Shown here one piece after another: positions 18,281-27,154 of a stretch of DNA of 64,000 nucleotides. The translations under genes were made by a program, and so were the position numbers. Position 1 is the first letter of the stretch, and each line of letters opens with the position of its first letter. Source of the DNA: CAMDPA01 sp965223035 (GTDB taxonomy: Bacteria; Pseudomonadota; Alphaproteobacteria; Rhizobiales; Hyphomicrobiaceae); contig OZ244980.1 of NCBI GenBank assembly GCA_965223035.1, positions 2,914,001 to 2,978,000 on the forward strand, read 5' to 3'. The notes beneath the pieces are model-generated. The model saw nothing but the letters and a program-made list of their open reading frames with translations, made no database searches and was not told the origin of the DNA.

Positions 18281-19615
18281 ATGCAGTCTGCACGTGTCAG
18301 CGCGATGACCCGCAAAGCGCTACCCACGATACTTGTATTCGGCCTGCTGTCTGGTTTGGCTGTATCGCCGAGCGCCGCTCAGAGTTCGACGCGAGATTTC
18401 ATCGGCGACATCATCAAGCGGGTCGATCCGTCTTCGGCGGGCGCACAAAATGGACGTTGGGCGGAGAGCGGCAGTCCCACCACGCCGCATGTCATGGATC
18501 CGCGCAAGGGCGATAAAGCTTACGAGCAAGCCCGCAGGCTAATGCGCGCGATCGACCAGGTGTTGCGCGATACTGCGAAGAACCGCTCCGAATCCGGCAA
18601 GCTACCGTCCAAGAACGACTTCCTGATCACCCCGATGTGGACGGAGACCAGAGAGGACCGTGAGCGGAAGATCAAGGATTTGCTCGATGCGGCGCTCGGG
18701 ATAGTTACCGACGTGCCGATGGTCGAGGTGCAGCGGCGCATCGAGAAGCGCCGGACGACGATTCGCCAGCTTCAGCAGGAGATCGTCAAGCTGCGCGAGG
18801 CGCAACTCACCGCCCCGAAGGACGGGCTGCTGCCTGGCATCATCGATGATACGGTCGACAGTCTGGCCAAGAGCATCGAGGAAAAACAGCAGCGCATTGC
18901 CCGCAACAAGAATGACATCGCTGCGGCCAAGCAAGAGGTGTTGACAGCGCTGTCCAAGGCCGGCGTCAAACTGAGCCAAGCGCAGATGGACATGCTGTTG
19001 GACGGGGTGCTGTCCGGCGACCTTGTGCGGCTGGTCGCTGTCTTTAACTCCTCCAAGGCGATCGATGCGCAGCTCGGCAAGCTGATGGCGGCGAACGGCG
19101 AAAACGTACAAGCCGCACGCAAATACTTTGCCATGCACGCGGCTTTGTTCGCCATGCTGGTGCACGCGCAAGACAGCATCATCGCCAAGATCGACACCCA
19201 GTACTTGCCGCGATTAAAAGCGATCATGAATGACGTCAAGGCGGCGCAACGGCGAACCAACACGTTGTTGAGGGCGGAAAATCGCGCCGATCAACGGCGC
19301 GCGCTGGAGGCCAATCGCAGAAGCCAGAAAATGGCGGTTGACGCCGCTAAGATGTATCGGCGCTACCTGCTGCAACAACGCGAGCAGGTGGCGCGGGCGC
19401 GCAGCCGCGCGATGCATGACCTGCGCATTGCGGACAATACCTACGAGACCGTCGAGGCGAGCTACCAGTTGCGTCAGCTGATGCGCGATTCGGCGGCTTC
19501 GTTCGAGGCGATCCAAAAACTGGAGGCTCCCACCTTCGAGCAGATCTTCAAAAATGAAGAGATGCGGCGCGAATTCGAAAATTTGACGCGCAAGTTGGAT
19601 GTCCCATCAGGCTGA
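18281..19615 (+). CDS. Exported coiled-coil protein of unknown function
   Basis: The 444-residue product starts at ATG 18281 with GGAGGAGG seven bases upstream. A signal peptide (ILVFGLLSGLAVSPSAAQ) is followed by an almost wholly helical protein: a strong coiled coil at about 148–235 (VQRRIEKRRTTIRQLQQEIVK and KSIEEKQQRIARNKNDIAAAK), a helical middle and a basic helix region at about 325–400 rich in Arg. I recognise no domain. The export signal and coiled coils suggest a periplasmic structural or tethering role, which is inference. It is convergent with the phosphatase gene, with hairpin repeat D between them. Confidence 0.75.
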   Translation: MQSARVSAMTRKALPTILVFGLLSGLAVSPSAAQSSTRDFIGDIIKRVDPSSAGAQNGRWAESGSPTTPHVMDPRKGDKAYEQARRLMRAIDQVLRDTAKNRSESGKLPSKNDFLITPMWTETREDRERKIKDLLDAALGIVTDVPMVEVQRRIEKRRTTIRQLQQEIVKLREAQLTAPKDGLLPGIIDDTVDSLAKSIEEKQQRIARNKNDIAAAKQEVLTALSKAGVKLSQAQMDMLLDGVLSGDLVRLVAVFNSSKAIDAQLGKLMAANGENVQAARKYFAMHAALFAMLVHAQDSIIAKIDTQYLPRLKAIMNDVKAAQRRTNTLLRAENRADQRRALEANRRSQKMAVDAAKMYRRYLLQQREQVARARSRAMHDLRIADNTYETVEASYQLRQLMRDSAASFEAIQKLEAPTFEQIFKNEEMRREFENLTRKLDVPSG

Positions 19616-19725
19616 TTGATGGACGGCTGGTTGGTTGGCCACACGGTCAGCCGGCCGAGGCTGCGGCGCGATAGCCTGTTGGGCGCACACAGCGGTGCGC
19701 GAGCGGCTAAAGGCAGACCCTGGCG

Positions 19726-19879
19726 CTAGATCATCGCGCCTTAAATCGGAACCGCAACGCCGATTCCAATTGCGCCGGTTCCGATTTAAGGCGCAAAGAT
19801 GATCGCTCTTAAAGTGGTGAGCAACTTTCTGCCTTTGATCGGGATCGTTCCGATTCCGATCAAAGGCAGGTTGCTCTAG
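19726..19879. repeat. CTAG-ended hairpin repeat, copy D (full length, 154 bp)
   Basis: A complete two-module copy: CTAGATCATCGCGCC, a hairpin with TTAAATCGGAACCG arms and an 18-base loop region, the linker AGATGATCGCTCTTAAAGTG, GTGAGCAACTTTCTGCC, a second hairpin around TTTGATCGG...CCGATCAAA, and GGCAGGTTGCTCTAG. It differs from copy K at two positions only. It lies between convergent genes (coiled-coil protein and phosphatase). Confidence 0.96.
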
Positions 19880-19950
19880 CGTGTTGCACAGTCATGGCCT
19901 TCCACCGTGTGCTGGAACCATCACGCTCCCCACCGGCCAACCACAGTGGG
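19876..19950. repeat. Second CTAG family, left-half copy
   Basis: Begins in the CTAG that ends hairpin copy D and reads CTAGCGTGTTGCACAG...GCTGGAACCATCACGCTCC then CCACCGGCCAACCAC. This matches the left half of the full copies at 30902 and 46427. The rest has decayed. Confidence 0.6.
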
Positions 19951-19984
19951 CCGGGTGGCGGCGGTCGCCAGCACCGCGCCGCCA

Positions 19985-20455
19985 TCAGACGATGGGACCG
20001 CTGCTCAGCCCGAACCGGGTCTTCAGCCGCTGAAACAGGGTGTCGCGAACGCCGCGATAGGCATCGAGCACCTGCTCTCGGTTGGCCTGGCCGATCATGA
20101 CGGAGGCATCGAAGGTGGGCCAATACTCAACCTCGACCGCGAAAGTCCGGGTCAGCTCCAGCGCTTGGTGGTGCGCTTCCGGCGACAGCGAGACAATGAG
20201 ATCGAAGGACGTATCGCCTAACTCGGAGATCGTGTGCGGCTGATGAAAGCGCATGTCGATGCCGATTTCCTCCATCACCACGGTAACGAAGGGATCAGGC
20301 TCGCCGCTGCGTACTCCCGCTGATCTGATATAGGCGCGTCGCCCGACCAAATGCCGCAAAAGCGCCGCAGCCATTGGTGAGCGCACCGCATTGAGCGTGC
20401 AGGCGAAGAGCACCGCCGACGGCAGTTCACCTGGGGCGGCGGTCACGGCCCTCAT
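19985..20455 (-). CDS. Low-molecular-weight protein tyrosine phosphatase-like protein
   Basis: Member of the LMW phosphatase/arsenate reductase fold, 156 residues. The P-loop CX5R(S) appears as CTLNAVRS near residue 19, and WPTFDAS near residue 112 provides the general-acid aspartate region, with Ala in place of the usual Pro after Asp. In Hyphomicrobiales this gene habitually follows hisD and UPF0262, and here it overlaps the UPF0262 gene by 4 bp. It is annotated elsewhere as phosphatase or arsenate reductase; the lack of extra cysteines argues against arsenate reduction. Physiological substrate unknown. Confidence 0.85.
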   Translation of the reverse strand: MRAVTAAPGELPSAVLFACTLNAVRSPMAAALLRHLVGRRAYIRSAGVRSGEPDPFVTVVMEEIGIDMRFHQPHTISELGDTSFDLIVSLSPEAHHQALELTRTFAVEVEYWPTFDASVMIGQANREQVLDAYRGVRDTLFQRLKTRFGLSSGPIV

Positions 20456-20949
20456 CCCTTCCAGTGCAGGGCGCAGATCAGCGTGAACAGCCGACGCGCC
20501 GTATCGTGATCCATTTCGATTTTGGTCTTCAACCGCTCCGATAAGACGCGGCCGCCTTCGTCGTGCAGCGCGCGGCGACCCATGTCGATGGCCTGGATGC
20601 GCGAGGGAGGTGCGGAGCGTATCGCCTCGTAATAGGAATCGCAGACGATGAAGTAGTCCTTGATGATGCGCCGTAACGATGTCAGCGAGAGCATGTGCGC
20701 CAGGGTTCCGTCTGACTGCTGTGAGCCGATGGTCATCACCAGCCGGTCGTCGGCAATCGACAGCGTCAGTGTATAGGGGCCCTCATCATAGCCGATCACC
20801 CGAAACGTGTTGGCATCGAGGATGTCATAGATCGCGACCTCGCGCTCCTGGTCGATGTTGGAGCCGCCCGGGGCAATCGACGTCTGATCGAGGCTGATCT
20901 CCACCAGGCGCCAGCTGGACGACGTCGGCGGCACGGTCGGCTCATCCAT
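20452..20949 (-). CDS. UPF0262 family protein
   Basis: A 165-residue alphaproteobacterial protein of unknown function. Recognisable segments are EREVAIYDILDANTF, GPYTLTLSIADDRLVMTI, SLRRIIKDYFIVCDSYYEAI and IEAIDMGRRALHDEG-like IQAIDMGRRALHDEG near the C-terminus. It has no signal peptide and no membrane segment. It lies between hisD (24 bp upstream) and the phosphatase gene (4-bp overlap), the invariant order in this lineage, implying co-transcription with histidine biosynthesis although no link in function is known. Confidence 0.9.
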   Translation of the reverse strand: MDEPTVPPTSSSWRLVEISLDQTSIAPGGSNIDQEREVAIYDILDANTFRVIGYDEGPYTLTLSIADDRLVMTIGSQQSDGTLAHMLSLTSLRRIIKDYFIVCDSYYEAIRSAPPSRIQAIDMGRRALHDEGGRVLSERLKTKIEMDHDTARRLFTLICALHWKG

Positions 20950-20973
20950 GGGGATCGCCCCTCAACCCGGGTG

Positions 20974-22281
20974 TCATTGACCGCCGACGCCGCGGAGCCG
21001 GACCTCAACGGAGCGTCGATGCGCCTCCAACCCCTCGGCTTGGGCCAGCGCCATGGCGGGGTGCGCGAGCCGCTCAAAGGCCTGCCGATCTAGCCGTAAA
21101 ACCGAGGTCCGCTTCATGAAATCCAACACGCCGAGGCCGGAAGCGTAGCGTGCGCTCCGCGCCGTTGGCAGCACATGATTGGAGCCCGCGACGTAATCGC
21201 CGATCACCTCAGGCGTAAGCGCTCCCAGAAAAATGGCGCCAGCATTGCGAATCCGCTGCGCCAGCGCGTCGGCATCGCGCGTCGCGATCTGCAGGTGCTC
21301 AGCAGCAATGCGATCGGCCAACGGTGGAGCATCGTCAAGCGAGCCGACGATGATGATCGCACCGAATTCATTCCAGCTCTCGGCCGCTATATTGCCGCGC
21401 GGCAAGCTGGACAGCTGTTGGGCGACCGCCGCCTCCACACATTTTGCAAATGCGGCATCGTCGGTCAGTAAGATCGCTTGGGCGGCCGTATCGTGCTCGG
21501 CTTGGGCCAAGAGGTCGGCGGCGATCCAGGATGGCTCGTTATCGGAGTCGGCGATCACCAACACCTCCGAGGGTCCGGCGATCGAATCGATGCCGACGCG
21601 TCCGAACACCTGTCGCTTGGCCGCCGCTACGTAGGCGTTGCCGGGACCAACGATCTTGACAACCGGCGCAATGGTCTCGGTGCCGTAGGCCAACGCTGCA
21701 ATGGATTGCGCGCCGCCGACGCGGTAGATCTCGTCGGCGCCACCGAGCTCTGCGGCCGCCAACACTAATGGATTGATCTCGCCGCGGGGGGTCGGCACCA
21801 CCATGGCAATTCGCGTCACGCCGGCGACCTTGGCTGGCACGGTGTTCATCAAAACCGAACTCGGATATGAGGCCAGCCCTCCCGGCACATAAACGCCGAC
21901 GGATTCGACGGCGCGCCAGCGATCTTCAAGCTCCGCGCCGATAGCGTCGCGATAGGCTTGCCGCTGCTGCGGCAGTTGTCGTCGATGATGCTGCAAAATC
22001 CGTTCATGGGCGAATTCCAGCGCCTCCAGCACCTGTGCATCACAGCTGCCCCTGGCTTGCGCTATGTGTTGGCTCGACACCCGGATCCCGACCTGGTCGA
22101 GATCAACGGCATCAAACCGGCGGGAAAGATCGCGCAACGCCGCATCTCCCGCGTCGCGCACCTGCTTGATGATGGCGGCGACGGTCGCGTCCACTTCAAC
22201 GGAGGCTTCACGTTTGGCCGTCAAGAACCGCTTGAAGTCTTGCTCGAAGTCCGCGCTGCCGGCGTGCAGCCGAATGGGCAT
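20974..22281 (-). CDS. hisD: Histidinol dehydrogenase
   Basis: Catalyses the last two steps of histidine biosynthesis, oxidising L-histidinol to L-histidine with two NAD+. The 435-residue product shows VPGGLASYPSSVLMNTVPA, VVKIVGPGNAYVAAAKRQVFG with IDSIAGPSEVLVIAD, and LAQAEHDTAAQAIL, whose Glu-His pair belongs to the active site and zinc site. HVLPTARSARYASGLGVLDFMKRTS closes the fold. Normal length. It is the second gene of the operon DUF2948–hisD–UPF0262–phosphatase. Confidence 0.97.
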   Translation of the reverse strand: MPIRLHAGSADFEQDFKRFLTAKREASVEVDATVAAIIKQVRDAGDAALRDLSRRFDAVDLDQVGIRVSSQHIAQARGSCDAQVLEALEFAHERILQHHRRQLPQQRQAYRDAIGAELEDRWRAVESVGVYVPGGLASYPSSVLMNTVPAKVAGVTRIAMVVPTPRGEINPLVLAAAELGGADEIYRVGGAQSIAALAYGTETIAPVVKIVGPGNAYVAAAKRQVFGRVGIDSIAGPSEVLVIADSDNEPSWIAADLLAQAEHDTAAQAILLTDDAAFAKCVEAAVAQQLSSLPRGNIAAESWNEFGAIIIVGSLDDAPPLADRIAAEHLQIATRDADALAQRIRNAGAIFLGALTPEVIGDYVAGSNHVLPTARSARYASGLGVLDFMKRTSVLRLDRQAFERLAHPAMALAQAEGLEAHRRSVEVRLRGVGGQ

Positions 22282-22337
22282 GGTGTGAACGTCCTTATAT
22301 CAGTTTCAACCGGAACCGGGAGGGATGGGCCGATGTG

Positions 22338-22823
22338 TCAGCTGGCCCGCTCCCCGGTCGAGCTGTCATCATCGGCTTTGACCTCGGAGGCGTGGCGTGG
22401 TTGACGGCTGGTGCGCCAAGCCGCGCCCAGATCCTTGAGCTCAACCTCGATGCATTCTAATTCAAGCTGTATGGCGCCGCCGCCCGCGAAGATCAGGGTC
22501 GCCGTGCCGCCGGGCGCAACGCCGGGGGAAAAGTGAACCATCAACAACGACAGCAGCTGACCTGGGGCCTTCGGATCGATGCCTTGAAAGCGCGCCGATA
22601 GGACCCTTTCGAAGCGCAAGGCTGCCCGCCGTCGCACGAGCGTGCTGCCGGGGCCGCCGGTGCCGATCGAGGCAGCCCAGTCGAACCTGTTGATGATCGC
22701 GGCGAAGCACCGCTGGCGCGGCAAGAAGGCGATATCGCCGAAGCGGATAATGGCGTCCTGAACGTGCGCGGAGATCACCGCAAGGTCTTGTTCATCCAAC
22801 GCGAATAGCTTGAGGTCGGCCAT
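22338..22823 (-). CDS. DUF2948 family protein
   Basis: A 161-residue protein of unknown function, recognisable from LKLFALDEQDLAVISAHVQDAI, RFGDIAFLPRQRCFAAIINRFDW and the C-terminal FAGGGAIQLELECIEVELKDLG. It is the usual first gene of the hisD cluster in Hyphomicrobiales. ATG 22823 is the start fitting the family; the frame is open far upstream through an Arg/Cys repeat that is only the 12-bp tandem array read backwards. No motif suggests an activity. Confidence 0.88.
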   Translation of the reverse strand: MADLKLFALDEQDLAVISAHVQDAIIRFGDIAFLPRQRCFAAIINRFDWAASIGTGGPGSTLVRRRAALRFERVLSARFQGIDPKAPGQLLSLLMVHFSPGVAPGGTATLIFAGGGAIQLELECIEVELKDLGAAWRTSRQPRHASEVKADDDSSTGERAS

Positions 22824-22990
22824 GGGTCCCAGTTGGGTTCTCGACTTGCTTGGCGCTCGAGCCGGTTTGGCGGTCGAGCCCCGCGTTGACACGCGCCCAA
22901 GTTTTGACGGCTTGAATGGTGATAGTCGCCCGCCGCGTCGACTGCAATGTCGTTTGATGCGCATCGATCCCTGTGGTTCAGCGTTGGCCC

Positions 22991-23052
22991 GACGCCGACA
23001 CCGACAGCGACACTGGCAGCGACACCGGCAGCGACACCGGTAGCGGTAGCGG
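22991..23052. repeat. Degenerate 12-bp tandem array
   Basis: Five 12-bp units, GACGCCGACACC, GACAGCGACACT, GGCAGCGACACC twice, and GGTAGCGGTAGC, lie between the divergent DUF2948 and M16 peptidase genes. The array sits 120–180 bp upstream of both genes, within the region that must hold their promoters (22824–23171); nothing else was recognised in that region. Confidence 0.85.
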
Positions 23053-23171
23053 GATGTTTCGGAAAATTCGTGCTGGAGTTGAATGGCGTACTCAACCAGA
23101 ATGGCCAACGTTGAACTTGACCGGCCAATGCCCCACATCGTCGTTGACGTCCACGGCCCAAGGATCACACC

Positions 23172-24587
23172 ATGCTCATCCCGACCAGGCCCCTGTTCAC
23201 TCGTCTCACCAGCCTAGCGGCCGCTGTTATGCTCGCAACGCCCTTGACCACCACCGCCACCCACGCCCAACCCGGCGTTCGGACGTTCACCCTCGCCAAC
23301 GGGTTGCTCGGCGTCGTGATCCCAGATCATCGCGCCCCGGTCGTGACTCACATGATATGGTATCGGATCGGGGCGGCCGACGAGCCGGTACGCAAATCCG
23401 GCATCGCGCATTTCCTTGAGCACTTGATGTTCAAAGCGACCGACAAAATACCGTCGGGCGAGTTCTCAAAGATCGTGTCGCGACTGGGCGGCAACGACAA
23501 CGCCTTCACCAGCCATGATGCAACCGCCTACCACCAGCGCGTCGCCAAGACCCAATTGGGTCGGATCATGGAAATGGAGGCCGACCGCATGGTGAACCTC
23601 AAGCTGGAGGAAAGGGAAGTCGCAACCGAGCGGGACGTGATTTTGGAGGAGCGCCGCAGCCGCGTAGAGAACAATCCGACGGCGCTGATCGACGAGCAAA
23701 TGAGTGCCGCGCTGCACCGCAACCATCCATACGGGATACCTGTGATCGGGTGGATGCACGAAATGGCCTCGCTGTCCCGACAAGACGCGCTCGACTTCTA
23801 CAAGGCCTACTACGCGCCCAACAATGCGATTCTGGTCGTGGCAGGTGACGTTACCTTGGAGGAGGTCAAGGCGCTGGCGGAAACCCATTATGGGCCGCTT
23901 AAGCCCAGTCCTGCCATCAAGCCGCGGGCGCGCCCTGGCGAGCCGCCGCTGATCACGCCGTTGCGGGTAGAGCTGCGCGATCCGCGGGCTGGCAAACCGA
24001 CATTGCAGCGTCATTATCTGGCGCCGAGCTACGTCACCGCCGAGCCGGGCGAGGCGGAAGCGCTAGACCTGCTGATGAAGATCGTCGGCGGCGGCGCAAC
24101 AAGTCGTCTATATAAGGAGCTGGTCGTCAAGCAACGCATCGCCTCGAGCGCGGGCGGCTATTACAGCGGGTTCGGCTTGGATTACTCAAAAATTGGCCTT
24201 TATGCGATCCCGGCCGATGGCAAGTCACTTGACGCCGTTGAACAGGCGATCGACGCGGTCCTGGAAACAGTCACGACCGACGGCGTTACCGAAGCCGAGC
24301 TGAAGCGTGCAAAGGCCAACTATATGGCCGAGTACGTCTATGCCAGCGACAGTCAATCCGCGTTGGCGCGGCGCTATGGTTGGTCGCTGGTGGTTGGGCG
24401 CACCGTTGAGGACGTGCAAACTTGGCCAAACCGGATCGCCGAAGTGACCGCGGAACAAGTCAAGTCCGTCGCCGGTAAATATTTGGACACTCGCCGCTCG
24501 GTGACCGGGCGCTTGCTGCCCGAAGAGCCGGTCAAGCGCCCCTCAAGGGCCGAACCCGTCGCGGCCCAAACACCACCGCGCACCTAA
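23172..24587 (+). CDS. M16 family zinc peptidase (catalytic subunit)
   Basis: Pitrilysin-type metallopeptidase of 471 residues, secreted: signal peptide to about residue 33 (LAAAVMLATPLTTTATHAQ). The inverted zinc motif HxxEH is HFLEH at residues 80–84, with the distal Glu in the helix TERDVILEERRSRVEN. The C-terminal half is the inactive homologous domain with GGGATSRLYKELVVKQ. It is followed after about 140 bp by a second M16 gene lacking the metal motif, the common active/inactive pair in alphaproteobacteria, thought to form a heterodimeric periplasmic protease. Substrate unknown. Confidence 0.95.
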   Translation: MLIPTRPLFTRLTSLAAAVMLATPLTTTATHAQPGVRTFTLANGLLGVVIPDHRAPVVTHMIWYRIGAADEPVRKSGIAHFLEHLMFKATDKIPSGEFSKIVSRLGGNDNAFTSHDATAYHQRVAKTQLGRIMEMEADRMVNLKLEEREVATERDVILEERRSRVENNPTALIDEQMSAALHRNHPYGIPVIGWMHEMASLSRQDALDFYKAYYAPNNAILVVAGDVTLEEVKALAETHYGPLKPSPAIKPRARPGEPPLITPLRVELRDPRAGKPTLQRHYLAPSYVTAEPGEAEALDLLMKIVGGGATSRLYKELVVKQRIASSAGGYYSGFGLDYSKIGLYAIPADGKSLDAVEQAIDAVLETVTTDGVTEAELKRAKANYMAEYVYASDSQSALARRYGWSLVVGRTVEDVQTWPNRIAEVTAEQVKSVAGKYLDTRRSVTGRLLPEEPVKRPSRAEPVAAQTPPRT

Positions 24588-24725
24588 CGGATGCGCCGCC
24601 GAGCTGTCGCTGCGTGAATTTCGAGCTGTGACTCATTTTTCCGTTCAGCAGCCATGGGGGCCGTTCGTAACTGCGATGGGGCCCGTCAACATCGATCCCG
24701 CCCTAGGCGACGAGGAACACGGATA

Positions 24726-26165
24726 ATGCTGTTAAGCTTCCTACCGACCAGCGGCTCCATTCGAAGTGTCCGCACCAACCTCTTGCGCGTCGTCGCTTTG
24801 CTTGTGATGGTGGGTTTCATCACTCCCGTCACAATCGCTCAACAAACCGCCAAAGCGCCCGCGAGCAAGCCGCATAGCGCCGAGAATGAGCCAAATAAAT
24901 TCATGCGGATTCAGCAAGTTAAAAGCCCGGGTGGGATCGATGCTTGGCTGGTGGAGAGCCACCACGCCCCGTTGTTGGCGCTGCGCTTTGCCTTCAGCGG
25001 CGGCGACGTCCAAGACCCCGCGGGCCTCGGCGGCGTGGCCAATTTCATCACGGCGATGATGGATGAGGGTGCTGGTAAGCTTGACAGCGCCACGTTCCAA
25101 GAGCGCATGGAAGAGATCGCCATGCGTATGGATTTCGACGATTCCCGTGACTTTTTGTACGGCAGCATGTCGACCTTGACGGTCAACCGTGACAAGGCGG
25201 TCGAGCTGTTGCGGCTGGCCGTCACCAAACCGCGGTTCGATGCGGACGCCGTGGACCGCATTAAAAAGCAGTTGCTCGCCAGCTTGGCGTTCTCGGCCCG
25301 CGATCCCAACCGGGTGGCGCACAACACCTGGCGAAAGTTGGCGTACGGTGATCACCCTTACGGCCGACCGTCCAGCGGCACGCCGGAATCGGTGGCTAAG
25401 ATCAGCAGCCAAGATCTGCACGACTATCACCGGCGCGTGTTTGCGCGCGATACGCTGAAGGTGGTCGCGGTCGGAGACATCGATGCGGCAACGCTGGGTC
25501 CGATGTTGGATCAGATTTTCGGTGATCTGCCAGAGACGTCGCAGGTCACGACGGTGCCGGCCGCTGAAGCCAAAGCGGGACAGGCGATCAAGGTGGTCGA
25601 TATGGCCGTGCCGCAATCGGTGGCGCACTTCGGCTCCTCAGCGATGGTGCGGCAGGATCCCGATTTCATCCCCGCCTACGTGGTCAATCAGATTCTTGGC
25701 GGCGGAGGCTTTGCCTCGAGGCTGATGGAGGAGGTTCGCGAAAAGCGTGGGCTGGCCTATTCCGTTTACACCTATCTTTATCCGATGCGCCGCTCGAGCA
25801 TGTTCGGCGGTGGGGTCGCCACCGTCAACGCGCAGATGTCGACCTCGCTTGAGGTGATCAGAAGCGAGTTGGAGCGCATGGCCACCAAGGGTCCGACGCA
25901 GACGGAGCTGGACAACGCCAAGAGCTATCTGATCGGATCGTACGCGTTGCGGTTCGACACCAACGCCAAAATTGCCAGCCAATTATTGGGAATCTTGGTG
26001 CAGGATTTGGGCATCGATTACATCGACAAGCGCAATGCCATGGTCGAGGCGGTGACGCTTGAGGATGCCAAACGGGCCGCCGCGCGGCTGCTGAGGGTCA
26101 ACGATTTGATCGTCGCGGTGGTGGGCCGGCCGGATGGGTTGACATCGTCGGCCTCGACCCAGTGA
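24726..26165 (+). CDS. M16 family peptidase homologue, non-catalytic partner
   Basis: Same fold as the preceding gene but without zinc ligands: where the active enzyme has HFLEH this one reads NFITAMMDEG. It keeps the second-domain signature (GGGGFASRLMEEVREKRGLAYSVYT). ATG 24726, with GAGGA eleven bases upstream, gives 479 residues and a signal peptide (VVALLVMVGFITPVTIAQ); an upstream in-frame ATG at 24654 adds a non-signal extension. By analogy with MPP-like pairs it should bind substrate or form the closed chamber with the active subunit. Transcription probably comes from the upstream M16 gene. Confidence 0.92.
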   Translation: MLLSFLPTSGSIRSVRTNLLRVVALLVMVGFITPVTIAQQTAKAPASKPHSAENEPNKFMRIQQVKSPGGIDAWLVESHHAPLLALRFAFSGGDVQDPAGLGGVANFITAMMDEGAGKLDSATFQERMEEIAMRMDFDDSRDFLYGSMSTLTVNRDKAVELLRLAVTKPRFDADAVDRIKKQLLASLAFSARDPNRVAHNTWRKLAYGDHPYGRPSSGTPESVAKISSQDLHDYHRRVFARDTLKVVAVGDIDAATLGPMLDQIFGDLPETSQVTTVPAAEAKAGQAIKVVDMAVPQSVAHFGSSAMVRQDPDFIPAYVVNQILGGGGFASRLMEEVREKRGLAYSVYTYLYPMRRSSMFGGGVATVNAQMSTSLEVIRSELERMATKGPTQTELDNAKSYLIGSYALRFDTNAKIASQLLGILVQDLGIDYIDKRNAMVEAVTLEDAKRAAARLLRVNDLIVAVVGRPDGLTSSASTQ

Positions 26166-26239
26166 GGGGCGTGGCGGCCTGGCTCTATTCGGCCTGGGAC
26201 CGATGCCTTTGATCGACCGGGAACATATCTGACACCATG

Positions 26240-26303
26240 CTAGAGCAACCTGCCTTTAATCGGAACCGGCTTTGCGGTTCCGATTAAAGGCGCGATGATC
26301 TAG
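26240..26303. repeat. CTAG-ended hairpin repeat, copy E (64 bp)
   Basis: Compact hybrid form nearly identical to copy C: CTAGAGCAACCTGCC, stem TTTAATCGGAACCG / CGGTTCCGATTAAA, GGCGCGATGATCTAG. It lies between the convergent M16 and ilvH genes and could act as a two-way transcription stop. Confidence 0.95.
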
Positions 26304-26389
26304 GCGTGTTCCCCGGGATGGCGTCGCTCTGCGAACCCGCTCTTGGCGATCGATGACACCCAGATCGCGGCCGCAACAGCGCGCGACAT

Positions 26390-26441
26390 GAATCCCAACG
26401 TCAAATCCCAACGTCAAATCCCAACGTCAAATCCCAGCGTC
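26390..26441. repeat. 13-bp tandem array, 4 copies
   Basis: Four copies of AAATCCCAACGTC (first base and one internal base vary) lie between hairpin copy E and the 3' end of ilvH. The unit is not a multiple of three, fitting a non-coding site. The rest of 26166–26530 holds no recognised gene. Confidence 0.92.
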
Positions 26442-26530
26442 AATTCCTGCGATCCCCAACAGGCTCGCCCGTGGCGTAGCTGGTTGCCACGCCGACCGGC
26501 GCGGGCCGAGATCGGGCTTGCAAACTGGTG

Positions 26531-27079
26531 TTACATGCCGGTCGAGCCGCGGCTCATCGCGGCGATGCCGGTGCGGGACACCTCAACCAACCCCAATTCG
26601 GTCATGATCTTGATGAAGCGCTCGATTTCCGGCGAGGACCCGCGCATTTCAAACACGAAATGCTCCGTCGACGCATCGATCACCGTCGCGCCATAGATTT
26701 CGGCGAGGCGCAGCGATTCAATGCGCTTTTCACCCTTTCCGGCCACTTTGACCAGAGCCAACTCCCGTTCCAGTGACTCGCCGTCGAGGGTCAGGTCTGC
26801 GACCCGGTGCACGGGAACCATCCGCTCCAACTGATGCTTGATCTGTTCGATGACGGCCGGCGTCCCCCGCGTCATCACGGTAATGCGGGACAGGTGCTTT
26901 TCATGCTCGGTCTCCGTCACCGTCAGCGAGTCGATGTTGTAGCCGCGGCCGGAGAACAGCCCGATCACGCGGGCCAGCACGCCGGGCTCGTTGTCGACGA
27001 TGACGGCGAGCGTGCGCGAGACGATCTCCTGGTTGGCGATCGGATCGGGATAGTGGGATTGGGTTTGTTTTTGCGCCAT
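26531..27079 (-). CDS. ilvH: Acetolactate synthase small (regulatory) subunit
   Basis: Regulatory subunit of acetohydroxyacid synthase, which senses valine and stimulates the large subunit. The 182 residues contain an N-terminal ACT domain (TLAVIVDNEPGVLARVIGLFSGRGYNIDSLTV) and the C-terminal ALS_ss_C region (RLAEIYGATVIDASTEHFVFEMRGSSPEIERFI). Length is usual for alphaproteobacteria. It follows the large-subunit gene after 75 bp on the same strand; a fragment of the second CTAG repeat family lies in that gap. Confidence 0.97.
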   Translation of the reverse strand: MAQKQTQSHYPDPIANQEIVSRTLAVIVDNEPGVLARVIGLFSGRGYNIDSLTVTETEHEKHLSRITVMTRGTPAVIEQIKHQLERMVPVHRVADLTLDGESLERELALVKVAGKGEKRIESLRLAEIYGATVIDASTEHFVFEMRGSSPEIERFIKIMTELGLVEVSRTGIAAMSRGSTGM

Positions 27080-27099
27080 GGTGCTTATGCGTTTCAGTG

Positions 27100-27140
27100 T
27101 TGGCTGGCACGGCTGATCCGCCTAAGGCGGACAGGATCTG
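27100..27140. repeat. Second CTAG family, right-end fragment
   Basis: GGCTGATCCGCCTAAGGCGGACAGGATCTGA in the ilvB–ilvH gap resembles the right end of family-two copies (GCGG-type stem followed by GATCTAG), with the final TAG mutated. CCGCCTTAGGCGG makes a near-perfect small hairpin. Confidence 0.45.
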
Positions 27141-27154
27141 ACGGCGACCGCTGC

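Noticed and set aside
19985..20455. Arsenate reductase
   Set aside because: The P-loop fits the fold but the extra redox cysteines needed for arsenate reduction are missing and no ars genes are near.
22824..23168. Cys/Arg-repeat N-terminal extension of the DUF2948 protein
   Set aside because: It is the 12-bp tandem array read on the minus strand; the family begins at ATG 22823.
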